Of a stretch of 64,000 nucleotides of DNA, positions 17,031-24,531 are shown one piece after another. A program made the translations under genes and the position numbers. Each line of letters opens with the position of its first letter. Positions within the stretch are counted from its first letter, which is position 1. Under the pieces are notes generated by a model. It searched no databases. It saw nothing but the letters and a program-made list of their open reading frames with translations, and had not been told where the DNA came from. The stretch is taken from the NCBI RefSeq assembly GCF_004322755.1, contig NZ_CP036401.1, positions 3,596,001 to 3,660,000 on the forward strand. Direction: 5' to 3'. The DNA comes from Pseudoduganella albidiflava (GTDB lineage: Bacteria; Pseudomonadota; Gammaproteobacteria; Burkholderiales; Burkholderiaceae_D).

Positions 17031-17620
17031 GCATTCTCCTTGCGGTTGGCCAGCGCGGTACGCAGGCCGGGTTCGTATTCGCCGTCGAGCAGCACGAACA
17101 GCATCCGGCACATGGCGCCCGAGCGGTTGGCCCAGGCGTGGTTGGTGCCGCGCTGGATGACGATGTCGCCTCGCGCGAGCGGCACTTCGCTGTCGTCCAG
17201 CACGAGCGTCATCGCGCCCTCGAGCACGATGCCGTAGTCGACCGACTCGGTGCGGTGCATCAGCGGGTGCGGCGATTCCGCCCTGACCGTCGAGGCGGCG
17301 GCATCGCCGATCTGGGTGAACGCAGCCTTCATCCGGGCCGCGCCCTGCGTTAGAAACTCGTCGGTATCGGGCGGAATGTCGACGATGCGGATGCGCGAGC
17401 CGTGGCGCGGCGGCGGCAAAACGAGCGGGCCGAGGGTCGGATCGGCGCCGTTCCCGACCGGGGCCGGCGTGGCGGCCGTGGACCAGATTTCATGGAACAC
17501 GGTGCCCGGGATCTTCTCGATCGGCACCACGGTCGGCAGCGGTCCGGCCTCGGCCACGATGGCCTTGCCGGCGGCGTCGTGGCCGGTGACGATGCGGCGA
17601 ACGGGTTTCAGGGTTTCCAT
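17027..17620 (-). CDS. Cupin domain protein
   Basis: This 197-residue protein has a C-terminal cupin: HRTESVDYGIVLEG corresponds to motif 1 with a degenerate HxxxE pattern, and RGDIVIQRGTNHAW to motif 2. The N-terminal part (VPIEKIPGTVFHEIWST) is usual in cupins found beside aromatic monooxygenases and FAH-family hydrolases. The start at 17620 has AGAGGG upstream; the stop overlaps the next gene (ATGA). The single well-formed cupin is too short for a bicupin gentisate dioxygenase, so it may be an isomerase, a decarboxylase-like helper or a sensor. Function is uncertain. Confidence 0.75.
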   Translation of the reverse strand: METLKPVRRIVTGHDAAGKAIVAEAGPLPTVVPIEKIPGTVFHEIWSTAATPAPVGNGADPTLGPLVLPPPRHGSRIRIVDIPPDTDEFLTQGAARMKAAFTQIGDAAASTVRAESPHPLMHRTESVDYGIVLEGAMTLVLDDSEVPLARGDIVIQRGTNHAWANRSGAMCRMLFVLLDGEYEPGLRTALANRKENA

Positions 17621-17628
17621 GCGCCCTC

Positions 17629-18759
17629 TCAGATCGCCTGGGCCAGCGCGACCAGCGTCTCGCGCATGATGCGGCCGTGTTCGGCCTTGTCGCCGCCGGT
17701 GATCTCGATCTCGCCGAGCCGCCCGGAATTCTCGACCACCATGCGGCAGCGTTCCCAGCGCCGTTCCTCGAAGGCACCCAGCGCCGTATCGATGTCGGCG
17801 TGGCGTTCCAGTTCCTCGGCCAGCACGATCGCATCCTCGATGCCGATGCAGGCGCCGGATGCCATGTGCGGCGTGGTGGCGTGCACCGTATCGCCGATCA
17901 GGACGACGCGGCCGCGGTGCCATGGGCGCGGCAGCAGCAGGCCTTCCAGCGGCCGGTAGATCACCTGCGAATCCTCGGCCAGGCGGGCGCGGATGGCCTG
18001 CAGCGCCGGCACGTCGAACGGCGCCAGCAGGTCGCGCAGCAGCGGCAGGAACTGCGCCGGATCGACATAGGTGCGCTCGGCGCGGTCTTCCGTCACGTAC
18101 AGGTACATCTCCGTGTCGGATACGGGCGCGACGCCGGCCTTGATCTTCGGGCCCAGCCACATCATCGCGTGGTCGATGTACGCCGGCCGCGGCAGCACCG
18201 CGCGCCAGACGCCCTGCCCGGTGTACTTCGGGCCGGCGGCGCCGGGGAACAGCGCGTCGCGCATCGCCGAATACAGCCCGTCCGCGCCGATCACCAGGTC
18301 GTACCGGCCGGAGGCCCCATCGGTGAAGGTCACGTCGACGCCGCCGGCATCCTGCGTGAATGACGCGAACGTGCAGCCGAGACGTACGTTGGTGCCGGAT
18401 GCGCGGGTGGCCTCGGCCAGGATTTCCGCCAGCACGGGGCGCATGATGGCGCCGCCGCCCGGTACGTCCGGCCCGGCCAGCCGGGGCGTGGGCAGCGTGG
18501 CGATGTGGTGGCCGCCGGAGGTGTGCAGGTCGACGTTGTCGTGCGCGGAACCGCGGCGCACGAATTCGTCCAGTACGCCCAGCGTGCGGAATGCGCGCAG
18601 CGTGGCGCCGCCCAGGCTGATGCCGGCGCCGTACGAGCGCCAGCCGGCATCGATCTCGACCAGGTCGACGGCGATGCCGCGCTTTCTCAGTTCGATGGCG
18701 GCGGACATGCCGGAAAAGCCGCCGCCGACGATCAGCACGCGTTGGACAGGGTGCGTCAT
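17629..18759 (-). CDS. FAD-dependent aromatic-ring monooxygenase (class A flavoprotein)
   Basis: The 376-residue flavoprotein has the dinucleotide-binding GGGFSG at residues 12-17, the EID strand end of the fold, and the GD motif IGDTVHATTPHMASGA that contacts the FAD ribose and pyrophosphate. This is the 4-hydroxybenzoate/3-hydroxybenzoate/salicylate hydroxylase superfamily, which inserts one oxygen into a phenolic ring using NAD(P)H. The ATG overlaps the Rieske ferredoxin stop by four bases (ATGA) and has GGAGA upstream. In the operon it probably makes the ortho- or para-diol for the extradiol-type dioxygenase two genes upstream. The exact substrate is unknown. Confidence 0.88.
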   Translation of the reverse strand: MTHPVQRVLIVGGGFSGMSAAIELRKRGIAVDLVEIDAGWRSYGAGISLGGATLRAFRTLGVLDEFVRRGSAHDNVDLHTSGGHHIATLPTPRLAGPDVPGGGAIMRPVLAEILAEATRASGTNVRLGCTFASFTQDAGGVDVTFTDGASGRYDLVIGADGLYSAMRDALFPGAAGPKYTGQGVWRAVLPRPAYIDHAMMWLGPKIKAGVAPVSDTEMYLYVTEDRAERTYVDPAQFLPLLRDLLAPFDVPALQAIRARLAEDSQVIYRPLEGLLLPRPWHRGRVVLIGDTVHATTPHMASGACIGIEDAIVLAEELERHADIDTALGAFEERRWERCRMVVENSGRLGEIEITGGDKAEHGRIMRETLVALAQAI

Positions 18760-19127
18760 ATTGGTCTCCTTCCGCCCTGCGGCGGTATGTAAATATTGTT
18801 ATCGGGCGCCAGTTCGACTTCGACGCGCTGCAGGCCCTGCCCCAGGCAGGGTCCCAGCGTGCAGATGCCGGTGGCGATGTCGAACCGGGCGCCATGCGCG
18901 GCGCAGACGATGCTGGAGCGGTCGGCATCCAGGTAGGCATCCTTGCGCCAGGCCAGCGGGACTTCGCGATCCCGGGTTCCGTAGTGCGGGCAGGCGTTGC
19001 GCCAGGCGTGGAGCACGGCGCCCTGCCGCACCACGAAGACCGTGTCGCGCCCCTCGCGCCACGGATCGAAACCGCGCGACGTGCCGTCCGGGATGTCGTC
19101 CAGGCGGCACAGGTACACGCTGTCCAT
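18756..19127 (-). CDS. Rieske-type [2Fe-2S] ferredoxin
   Basis: This 123-residue protein is essentially one Rieske domain: Cys46-x-His48 (CPHYGTR) and Cys75-xx-His78 (CAAHGARFD), followed by GICTLGPCLGQ. It has no oxygenase catalytic domain, so it is an electron carrier. The start at 19127 shares its A with the TGA of the dioxygenase gene (TGATG), and the stop overlaps the monooxygenase start. Being locked between an extradiol-type dioxygenase and a flavin monooxygenase, neither of which normally needs a Rieske partner, is unusual. It may reactivate the dioxygenase iron or serve the VanAB-like system nearby. Confidence 0.85.
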   Translation of the reverse strand: MDSVYLCRLDDIPDGTSRGFDPWREGRDTVFVVRQGAVLHAWRNACPHYGTRDREVPLAWRKDAYLDADRSSIVCAAHGARFDIATGICTLGPCLGQGLQRVEVELAPDNNIYIPPQGGRRPI

Positions 19128-20074
19128 CAGTGCCGTTCCGCGGCCCCCGCCGCGCCAGGCGGCGGACCGCCCGGTGCCCAGTTGTCGCGCTTCTCGAACA
19201 GGAACAGCTGCGATGCGTCGGCACCGGCCGGTGCTTCGCGCGCGGTCCACTGTTCATCGTGGAGGTCCATGTCGGCGTCGTACTCGACATGGCAGCCCAG
19301 CGGGGAATTGAAGTACCAGAACCAGTTCGAGCCCATCTTGTGGCGGCCCGGGCCCCAGAATGACTGGTATCCCTTGTTGACGAAGCGCGATCCGGCCTGC
19401 ATCACTTCGGTGGGGCCGCCCATGTGGAAGGTGAAGTGCTCGATGCCCTTCATGAACGGCGGCGTCTGGATCAGGAACAGCGTGTGGTGGTCGAGCGTGC
19501 CGGCCGGGCGCAGGAACGGCCCGGCGCCCACCAGGCGGTCGGTACATGCGAAGCCGAGCCGCTCGACATAGAATTTTTCCGCGCGCGGCACGTCCGGCAC
19601 GAAATACACCACGTGCGACAGCGTGCGCGGCAGCGCCGGCGCGTTCTCATCGACGGCGACGACGTTCGGCTTGCGCTGCGGCGCCGCGCCGGGCGCGTTG
19701 ATGGTTTCGGCCGGCATGTCCAGCGCGCGGCGCACGGTCACCTGGAAGCCGAGCACGAAGCCCATGTCGTCCAGCGCCTCGATGCTGCCGTCGGGCAGGC
19801 GCTTCACTTCGCGGTCGCGGCCCAGTTCCTCGGCGATGGCGCCCAGCGCCGCCTGGTCGGCCACGCCGTAGATGGTCTTGCGCAGCATGCTGGCCGTGCC
19901 CATCGGCGCCGGCAGGCCGGCGTCGTCCTTGTGCGCCAGCACGATGGCGGTGCCGTCGAGCGCCTCGAAGCGGCCGTTGCCAGCCGGGGCCAGGCCGTAG
20001 TCGGTCAGGTATTGCGCGCAGGCGGCGAGGTCGTCCACGCCGAAGACCAGCGCGTCGGGTCCGATGATGTTCAT
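19127..20074 (-). CDS. VOC-family extradiol-type ring-cleavage dioxygenase
   Basis: The 315-residue protein has two vicinal-oxygen-chelate halves. The C-terminal half carries a complete 2-His-1-Glu site: His154 (SHVVYFV), His213 (IEHFTFH) and Glu264 (CHVEYDAD), with spacing close to that of 2,3-dihydroxybiphenyl dioxygenases. It should cleave a catecholic ring next to the diol with Fe(II) or Mn(II) and O2. The start MNIIGPDALVFG at 20074 has GGAGA upstream; a much longer upstream frame runs through palindromic repeats and is not coding. It is followed immediately, by overlap, by the Rieske ferredoxin gene. The ring substrate cannot be named. Confidence 0.85.
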   Translation of the reverse strand: MNIIGPDALVFGVDDLAACAQYLTDYGLAPAGNGRFEALDGTAIVLAHKDDAGLPAPMGTASMLRKTIYGVADQAALGAIAEELGRDREVKRLPDGSIEALDDMGFVLGFQVTVRRALDMPAETINAPGAAPQRKPNVVAVDENAPALPRTLSHVVYFVPDVPRAEKFYVERLGFACTDRLVGAGPFLRPAGTLDHHTLFLIQTPPFMKGIEHFTFHMGGPTEVMQAGSRFVNKGYQSFWGPGRHKMGSNWFWYFNSPLGCHVEYDADMDLHDEQWTAREAPAGADASQLFLFEKRDNWAPGGPPPGAAGAAERH

Positions 20075-20123
20075 GATGTCTCCTGGAGAGTCTGGTGTGT
20101 GATGTCTGGTAATGCTGGTGCCT

Positions 20124-20251
20124 GGTGTCGGACACCTGTGGCGCAAACGCCGGCGTTGCCTGGTGTCGGACACCGGTTTTTCCGTCTGGTGTCGGACACC
20201 GGTTGCTGGCTCGGCGAAAACCGGTGTCCGACACCTGCGGTGTCCGACACC
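20124..20251. repeat. Cluster of five GGTGTC-n-GACACC palindromes (REP/BIME-like)
   Basis: A 13-bp palindrome (6-bp arms, 1-bp centre) occurs at 20124-20136, 20162-20174, 20188-20200, 20223-20235 and 20239-20251. The first three have G at the centre and the last two C, so they are in opposite orientation. GCGCAAAC/GACGCAAAC blocks flank both ends. The cluster fills the 202-bp gap between the alpha/beta hydrolase stop and the dioxygenase start, inside one operon, so it may form mRNA hairpins. Confidence 0.85.
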
Positions 20252-20276
20252 AGTGACGCAAACTGCCGTGGTTCGC

Positions 20277-21437
20277 TTAAACGGTGGTCCGCCCGCCCAG
20301 CGTCTCGGCCACCCAGTCCGCGATGTACGCGCCGGCATTGGCGGAGTTGTCGAAGCTGGAGTGCTGCACGCCGCCTTCGCGGTCCGTGAAGATCTTCAGT
20401 TCGCGCCCCGGGCTGTTGATCAGCTGGTCGTAAGTACGCTGGGCCCAGTGCAGCGGGATCTGCGAATCCTTTTCGCCATGCGTGACGAGGAAGGGCACGG
20501 TGATCCGGTCCAGCACGCCGTCGAGGTGCACGTTTTCGGCGATGCGCATGAAGTCGTCCATGTCCCTGGCGCCCCATACCCAGCGCACGTGTTCCCAGTA
20601 GTGCGGCACCGGGAAGCTGCCCTCTTTCGCCAGGCGGCGCTTCTGCACGTCGCGCCAGTCGTGGTTGGCGCCCCACACCACGCCGCAGGCGAAGCGCGGC
20701 TCGAAGGCTACCGCGCGCGGACAGTAGTAGCCGCCCAGCGAGACGCCTTCCAGGCCGATGCGCTTCGGATCGACGTCGTCGCGTGTCTCCAGCCAGTCGA
20801 CCACTTTCGAGGCCCAGCGTTCGCTGTCGAAGACCGCCGTCATGCCGTGCAGCCGCAGCGCTTCGCCGGTGCCCGGCTGGTCGATCACCAGCGACGACAC
20901 GCCGCGCTGCGCCAGCCAGCGCGGCAGGCCGACGCGGTACTTCATCTCCTTGGTGGAATCGAGGCCGTTGACCTGCACCAGGATCGGCGCGGGCCCTTGC
21001 GTGTTTTCGGCGCGCACGTACAAGCCGGCGATGTGGCCGTCGCCGTAGGGGATTTCCACCCGCTCGCAGTTCTCGCCGGCCAGGCGGATGCCGCGGGCGA
21101 ACACGTCGAGGAAGCGGCCGTACAACTCGGCGCGGCCCGGCGCACCGTGCGCCTGCAGGCGTTCCGCCGTCAGGTAGTAGGTGGCGGCGCGGCCGTATTT
21201 GTCGCCGGCCGAGATCAGGCGGCCGCGCCGCTCGTCTTCCTCGGCCAGGCCGCACAGCTTGTCGGCCATGGTCGACCAGGTGGCGCGGAAGGCGCGCGTG
21301 CCGTCGGCATCGGGCTGGCGCGCCGCTTCCTGAAGCGGTGCGCACATTTCCTCGATCTCGCCGATCCTGGCGCCCATTTCGATGGCCAGGTCGACCGACA
21401 GGTTCCACACATAGTTGGTCGGGAAGTACTTGAACAT
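20277..21437 (-). CDS. Alpha/beta hydrolase (FrsA/DUF1100-type, C-C hydrolase-like)
   Basis: The 386-residue protein has a helical N-terminal cap (about residues 1-120) and an alpha/beta hydrolase core with the nucleophile elbow GVSLGG (Ser233), an acid in THGEKDSQIP and His in GGVQHSSFD. The cap-plus-core layout is that of 2,6-dihydroxypseudooxynicotine hydrolase, which breaks a C-C bond next to a ketone. AAGGAA precedes the ATG. It is probably the first gene of the operon running down to 15092, with the REP-like cluster between it and the dioxygenase. A role in hydrolysing the ring-cleavage product fits; ester hydrolysis is the alternative. Confidence 0.83.
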   Translation of the reverse strand: MFKYFPTNYVWNLSVDLAIEMGARIGEIEEMCAPLQEAARQPDADGTRAFRATWSTMADKLCGLAEEDERRGRLISAGDKYGRAATYYLTAERLQAHGAPGRAELYGRFLDVFARGIRLAGENCERVEIPYGDGHIAGLYVRAENTQGPAPILVQVNGLDSTKEMKYRVGLPRWLAQRGVSSLVIDQPGTGEALRLHGMTAVFDSERWASKVVDWLETRDDVDPKRIGLEGVSLGGYYCPRAVAFEPRFACGVVWGANHDWRDVQKRRLAKEGSFPVPHYWEHVRWVWGARDMDDFMRIAENVHLDGVLDRITVPFLVTHGEKDSQIPLHWAQRTYDQLINSPGRELKIFTDREGGVQHSSFDNSANAGAYIADWVAETLGGRTTV

Positions 21438-21518
21438 GCTGATTCCTTGTATTGATGATGGTGGCGGCGCGCCCTCGTCGGCGCGGCCGGTGGCGGCGCG
21501 GACAGGACGGCTGTCAGC

Positions 21519-21565
21519 AATATAAGGAAACGGCGCGGTGCCGAAAAATGGATTATTTCCATGCC
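21519..21565 (-). promoter_or_regulatory. Shared cluster promoter motif, copy 3
   Basis: On the reverse strand GAAATAATCCATTTTTCGG is followed 18 nt after TTTTTC by TATATT (plus-strand AATATA at 21519-21524; GAAAAA at 21543-21548), about 80 nt before the hydrolase ATG. It matches the copy before DUF1302 over CCATTTTTCGGCACC. Confidence 0.58.
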
Positions 21566-21775
21566 AGCCATCCGCCGGATCGATACCTGGATCGATCCCT
21601 GGCGCGATCCAGACCTGAAGCGAGCCCTGCTGTGCGAAAAAGGCGACAGTAACTTGTTAAATGGCTACCCGATCGCGAAAACAATTTGATGCCACACGGC
21701 AATTCCACTATTGTTCCATCCGACACGGCCGCCGCCACCGACTTCGCGGCAAGACGAACAACACTGGATCAACGA

Positions 21776-22978
21776 ATGAAACTCACACTGTTAGCCGCCG
21801 CGCTGCTCGGCACCCTCGGCGTTGCGCAATCGGCCGACCTCGGAAGCGAAAACCTCAGCATCACGGGCTTCGGCACGCTGGCCGCCGCGAGGAGCAATAC
21901 GGAAGATGCCCGCTACACGCGCTCGAACCAGCGCGAAGGCACCGCCGGCACCACCACCATCGGCCTCGACTCCAACCTCGGCCTGCAAGCCACGTACAAG
22001 TTCTCCGACAAGCTGTCGGCCACCACGCAGATCCTGTCGCGCAAGTCGACCGGCGACAGCTTCACGACCGAGCTGGCATGGGCCTTCGTCAAGTACCAGG
22101 TCAACGACGATATCGCCGTGCGCGTCGGCCGCGTGGTGATGCCGACGTTCCTGATCTCGGACTACCAGAACGTGGGTTATGCGAACACGATGATGCGCCC
22201 GCCGACCGAGCTGTATGGCTCGAACTTCCTGGAAAACATCGACGGTGCCGACATCAGCTGGCAGCACAGCGTCGGCGAGACCACCTTCACCGTGCAGGCG
22301 GTGGGCGGCGTGGTGCGGGGCAAGGCCTACACGGCCCAGGACAAGTCGGTGGAACGCTTCCAGTCGCCGCACGCGGCGATCGCGTTCACCGCTGAACGCG
22401 GCCCGGTGCAGCTGCGCGTCGCCCACGTGCGCGGCAAGCTGACGATCGACGCCAAGGACTTGAACAAGCTGTCGGACGCCGTGGCCCACGCCGGCTTCGA
22501 GCAGTTCGCAAACGACTTCAGCATGCGCGAGGAGAAAGTGATCTCGTTCACGTCCGTCGGCCTGATGGCCGACTGGAACAACATCGTGGTGCAATCGGAA
22601 TACGGCATTCGCCGCGGCGTGGACAAGATGTTCCTGGCCGATGCGGACGCCTGGTACCTGATGGCCGGCTACCGCTTCGGCACGGTGCTGCCGTACTACT
22701 CGCACGGCAGCTTCAAGTCGAAGCCCTCGGTCAGCATTCCCGCCGGCCTGGCAGGCATTCCGCCGCTGTATGGCGCGATGTCTTCCATCCTGGCGCCGAC
22801 CGGCCAGAAATCGGACACGCTCGGCGTGCGCTGGGACTTCGCCAAGTCGGCCGCGTTGAAGGTGCAGGTCGACCGCATCAAGCCGGGCGTGAAGAACGCC
22901 CTGCTGTCGGACGTGACCCCGGCAGGCGTGGGCAAGAAAGTCACCGTGCTCGCCGCCGGTGTCGACTTCGTTTTCTAA
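21776..22978 (+). CDS. Outer-membrane porin
   Basis: The 400-residue protein has a cleavable signal (MKLTLLAAALLGTLGVAQSAD) and a beta-strand-rich body ending in phenylalanine (VLAAGVDFVF), the outer-membrane insertion signature. Segments such as GFGTLAAARSN, GLDSNLGLQATYKFSDK and AFVKYQVNDDIAVRVGRVVMPTF match the porin family found in front of small periplasmic binding-like proteins in proteobacteria. The start at 21776 was chosen for the signal peptide; an in-frame extension to 21686 would bury it, and the Shine-Dalgarno is weak (GGATC). It probably admits the substrate of the surrounding pathway or small anions. Confidence 0.85.
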   Translation: MKLTLLAAALLGTLGVAQSADLGSENLSITGFGTLAAARSNTEDARYTRSNQREGTAGTTTIGLDSNLGLQATYKFSDKLSATTQILSRKSTGDSFTTELAWAFVKYQVNDDIAVRVGRVVMPTFLISDYQNVGYANTMMRPPTELYGSNFLENIDGADISWQHSVGETTFTVQAVGGVVRGKAYTAQDKSVERFQSPHAAIAFTAERGPVQLRVAHVRGKLTIDAKDLNKLSDAVAHAGFEQFANDFSMREEKVISFTSVGLMADWNNIVVQSEYGIRRGVDKMFLADADAWYLMAGYRFGTVLPYYSHGSFKSKPSVSIPAGLAGIPPLYGAMSSILAPTGQKSDTLGVRWDFAKSAALKVQVDRIKPGVKNALLSDVTPAGVGKKVTVLAAGVDFVF

Positions 22979-22984
22979 GGAACC

Positions 22985-23398
22985 ATGATGAAAAAGACTG
23001 TTTATATCCTGGTTGCCGCGATGTTCGCCGCCGGCGCGGTGCTCCCGGTCCGTGCGGAAACCGTGGTGATCGTCAGCGCCAAGAACCCGGCCACGCGCAT
23101 GTTCTCCGAGCAGGCGGCCCAGTTCTTCCTCGGTAAATCGACGATGTTCACGCCGGTCGACCAGGCCGACGGCTCGGCCATCCGCAACGAGTTCTACAAG
23201 AAGGTGACGGACAAGGATGCCGCCCAGGTAAAGGCCATCTGGTCGAAGCTGGTCTTCACCGGCAAGGCCCAGGCGCCGAAGGAATTCAAGTCGAACGCCG
23301 AGGTGAAGAAAGCCGTGGCGGACGATCCGAAAGCCATCGGCTACATCGACAAGTCGGCCGTGGACGATACCGTCAAGGTCATCCTCACGCTGCAGTAA
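22985..23398 (+). CDS. Small periplasmic PBP-like (PstS-type fold) protein
   Basis: This 137-residue exported protein has a signal peptide (MKKTVYILVAAMFAAGAVLPVRA) and the half-length binding-protein pattern ETVVIVSAKNP...FSEQAAQFFLGK...DDPKAIGYIDKSAVD seen in phosphate-binding-like proteins. It starts six bases after the porin stop with AAGGAA covering the stop region; an ATG at 22985 and one at 22988 are both possible. Being half the size of PstS and paired with a porin, it may deliver a ligand to or gate the porin. There is no ABC permease nearby. Confidence 0.8.
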   Translation: MMKKTVYILVAAMFAAGAVLPVRAETVVIVSAKNPATRMFSEQAAQFFLGKSTMFTPVDQADGSAIRNEFYKKVTDKDAAQVKAIWSKLVFTGKAQAPKEFKSNAEVKKAVADDPKAIGYIDKSAVDDTVKVILTLQ

Positions 23399-23441
23399 GC
23401 GTCACCCTGCAGTAAGCGTCACCCTGCAGCAAGCGTCACCC
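23384..23441. repeat. 17-bp tandem repeat over a stop codon
   Basis: The unit GTCACCCTGCAGTAAGC is present at 23401-23417 and 23418-23434 (one C/T change). It is preceded by a near copy at 23384-23400 and followed by a partial copy. The first copy encodes the last residues (LTLQ) and stop of the PBP-like gene, so each repeat carries another in-phase-looking end. Confidence 0.85.
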
Positions 23442-23460
23442 ATTGCGCGGCTGGCACGCC

Positions 23461-24366
23461 TCAGGCGCCGAACAGCTCGGCCAGCAGCGCGCGCAGCCAC
23501 ATGCTGGCACCGTCCTTGTGGTATTTGCGGTGCCAGTGCTGCTTCAGGTCGAATGGCGGTATCTCCAGCGGCGGCTCCAGCAGCCGGATGTCCGCCAGCT
23601 TCGCGAACGACTCGCCTACCGCGCGCGGCACCGTCACCACCAGGTCGCTCGACGCGATCAGGAACGGGATCGACATGAAGTGCGGCGTCGACAGCACCAC
23701 CCTCCTCTCGATCTTTTGCCGCGCCAGGAATTGTTCGAACACTTCCTGGCTGCGCCCTTCCGCCTTGATCACGGCATGCCCCATTCCTAGAAACGCATCG
23801 AGCGTGAGCTGGCGCGCGCGGTAGGGGTGGCCCTGCCGCAGCAGGCAGATGAAGTCGTGCGAGAACAGCCGCTGCTGGAACAGGTTGCGCTGGTGCAGGT
23901 CGGGGAAGTAGCCGACCGCCAGGTCCACGTCGCCGCTCTCGAGCGCACGCGCCAGGTCTTCGGGCGGCATGCTGACGGAACTGATGGTGGCATCCGGCGC
24001 CTCGCGCTGCAGGCGGTCCAGCAGCTTGGGCAGGAAGGTCATTTCGCCGATGTCCGACAGCGCCAGCGTGAAGCGCTTGCGCGTGGTGGCGGGCTGGAAA
24101 TCGCGGCGCGCCAGCACGTCCGTTTCCAGGCGCTGCAGGATGTCGCGGGTGGGCGCGATCAGGTCCAGCGCGCGCGGCGTCGCCTGCATGCCCTGCGTGG
24201 CGCGCACGAACAGCGGGTCGCCCAGCGCCGTGCGCAGCTTGTTCAGCGCCACGCTGACCGCCGGCTGGCTCATGCCCAGGCGCCGCGCCGCGCCGCTCAC
24301 GCTCTTTTCCTCGAATATCGCCAGCGCGATCGGCAGCAGGTTCATGTCGAACGGTTTCACGGCCAT
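23461..24366 (-). CDS. LysR-type transcriptional regulator
   Basis: The 301-residue protein has the N-terminal LysR helix-turn-helix (DMNLLPIALAIFEEKSVSGAARRLGMSQPAVS) and the effector domain with FTLALSDIGEMTFLPKL and DLVVTVPRAVGES. It is divergent from the ABC binding-protein/VanA/VanB unit, 165 bp apart, and convergent with the porin unit. The start has AGGTGGAGA upstream. It is the natural candidate regulator for the VanAB-like operon, whose promoter holds the motif also seen before three other units; whether this protein or the LysR at 7290 binds it is open. Confidence 0.9.
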   Translation of the reverse strand: MAVKPFDMNLLPIALAIFEEKSVSGAARRLGMSQPAVSVALNKLRTALGDPLFVRATQGMQATPRALDLIAPTRDILQRLETDVLARRDFQPATTRKRFTLALSDIGEMTFLPKLLDRLQREAPDATISSVSMPPEDLARALESGDVDLAVGYFPDLHQRNLFQQRLFSHDFICLLRQGHPYRARQLTLDAFLGMGHAVIKAEGRSQEVFEQFLARQKIERRVVLSTPHFMSIPFLIASSDLVVTVPRAVGESFAKLADIRLLEPPLEIPPFDLKQHWHRKYHKDGASMWLRALLAELFGA

Positions 24367-24439
24367 CTCTCCACCTCGGTTACATCCCTCTGTTACGCGC
24401 CTCTATTCAGGCCTCTATTACTTTTTCGAATTCAGATTA

Positions 24440-24482
24440 TGCAATAAATTCCATTTTCAGATAGTCCAAATTGCGTGATGAT
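24440..24482 (+). promoter_or_regulatory. Shared cluster promoter motif, copy 4 (variant)
   Basis: GCAATAAATTCCATTTTCAG (24441-24460) is followed 18 nt after ATTTTC by GATGAT (24477-24482). It has one T fewer than the other three copies, but the ATAAA/CCATTTT core and the spacing are kept. It is 50 nt before the TTG start of the binding-protein gene and in the LysR intergenic gap. Confidence 0.42.
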
Positions 24483-24531
24483 CGTTTCATGACGGGCCGG
24501 TCCAGGCCCGCGACCACACAAGGAGACGATC

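Noticed and set aside
17027-18940. 637-residue cupin fusion
   Set aside because: The N-terminal two thirds are Arg/Pro-rich out-of-frame reading of the FAD monooxygenase; the cupin begins at 17620.
20075-20338. N-terminal extension of the dioxygenase through the palindromic repeats
   Set aside because: It translates the repeats as CRTP/VSDTR-type low-complexity sequence; a strong Shine-Dalgarno and natural start lie at 20074.
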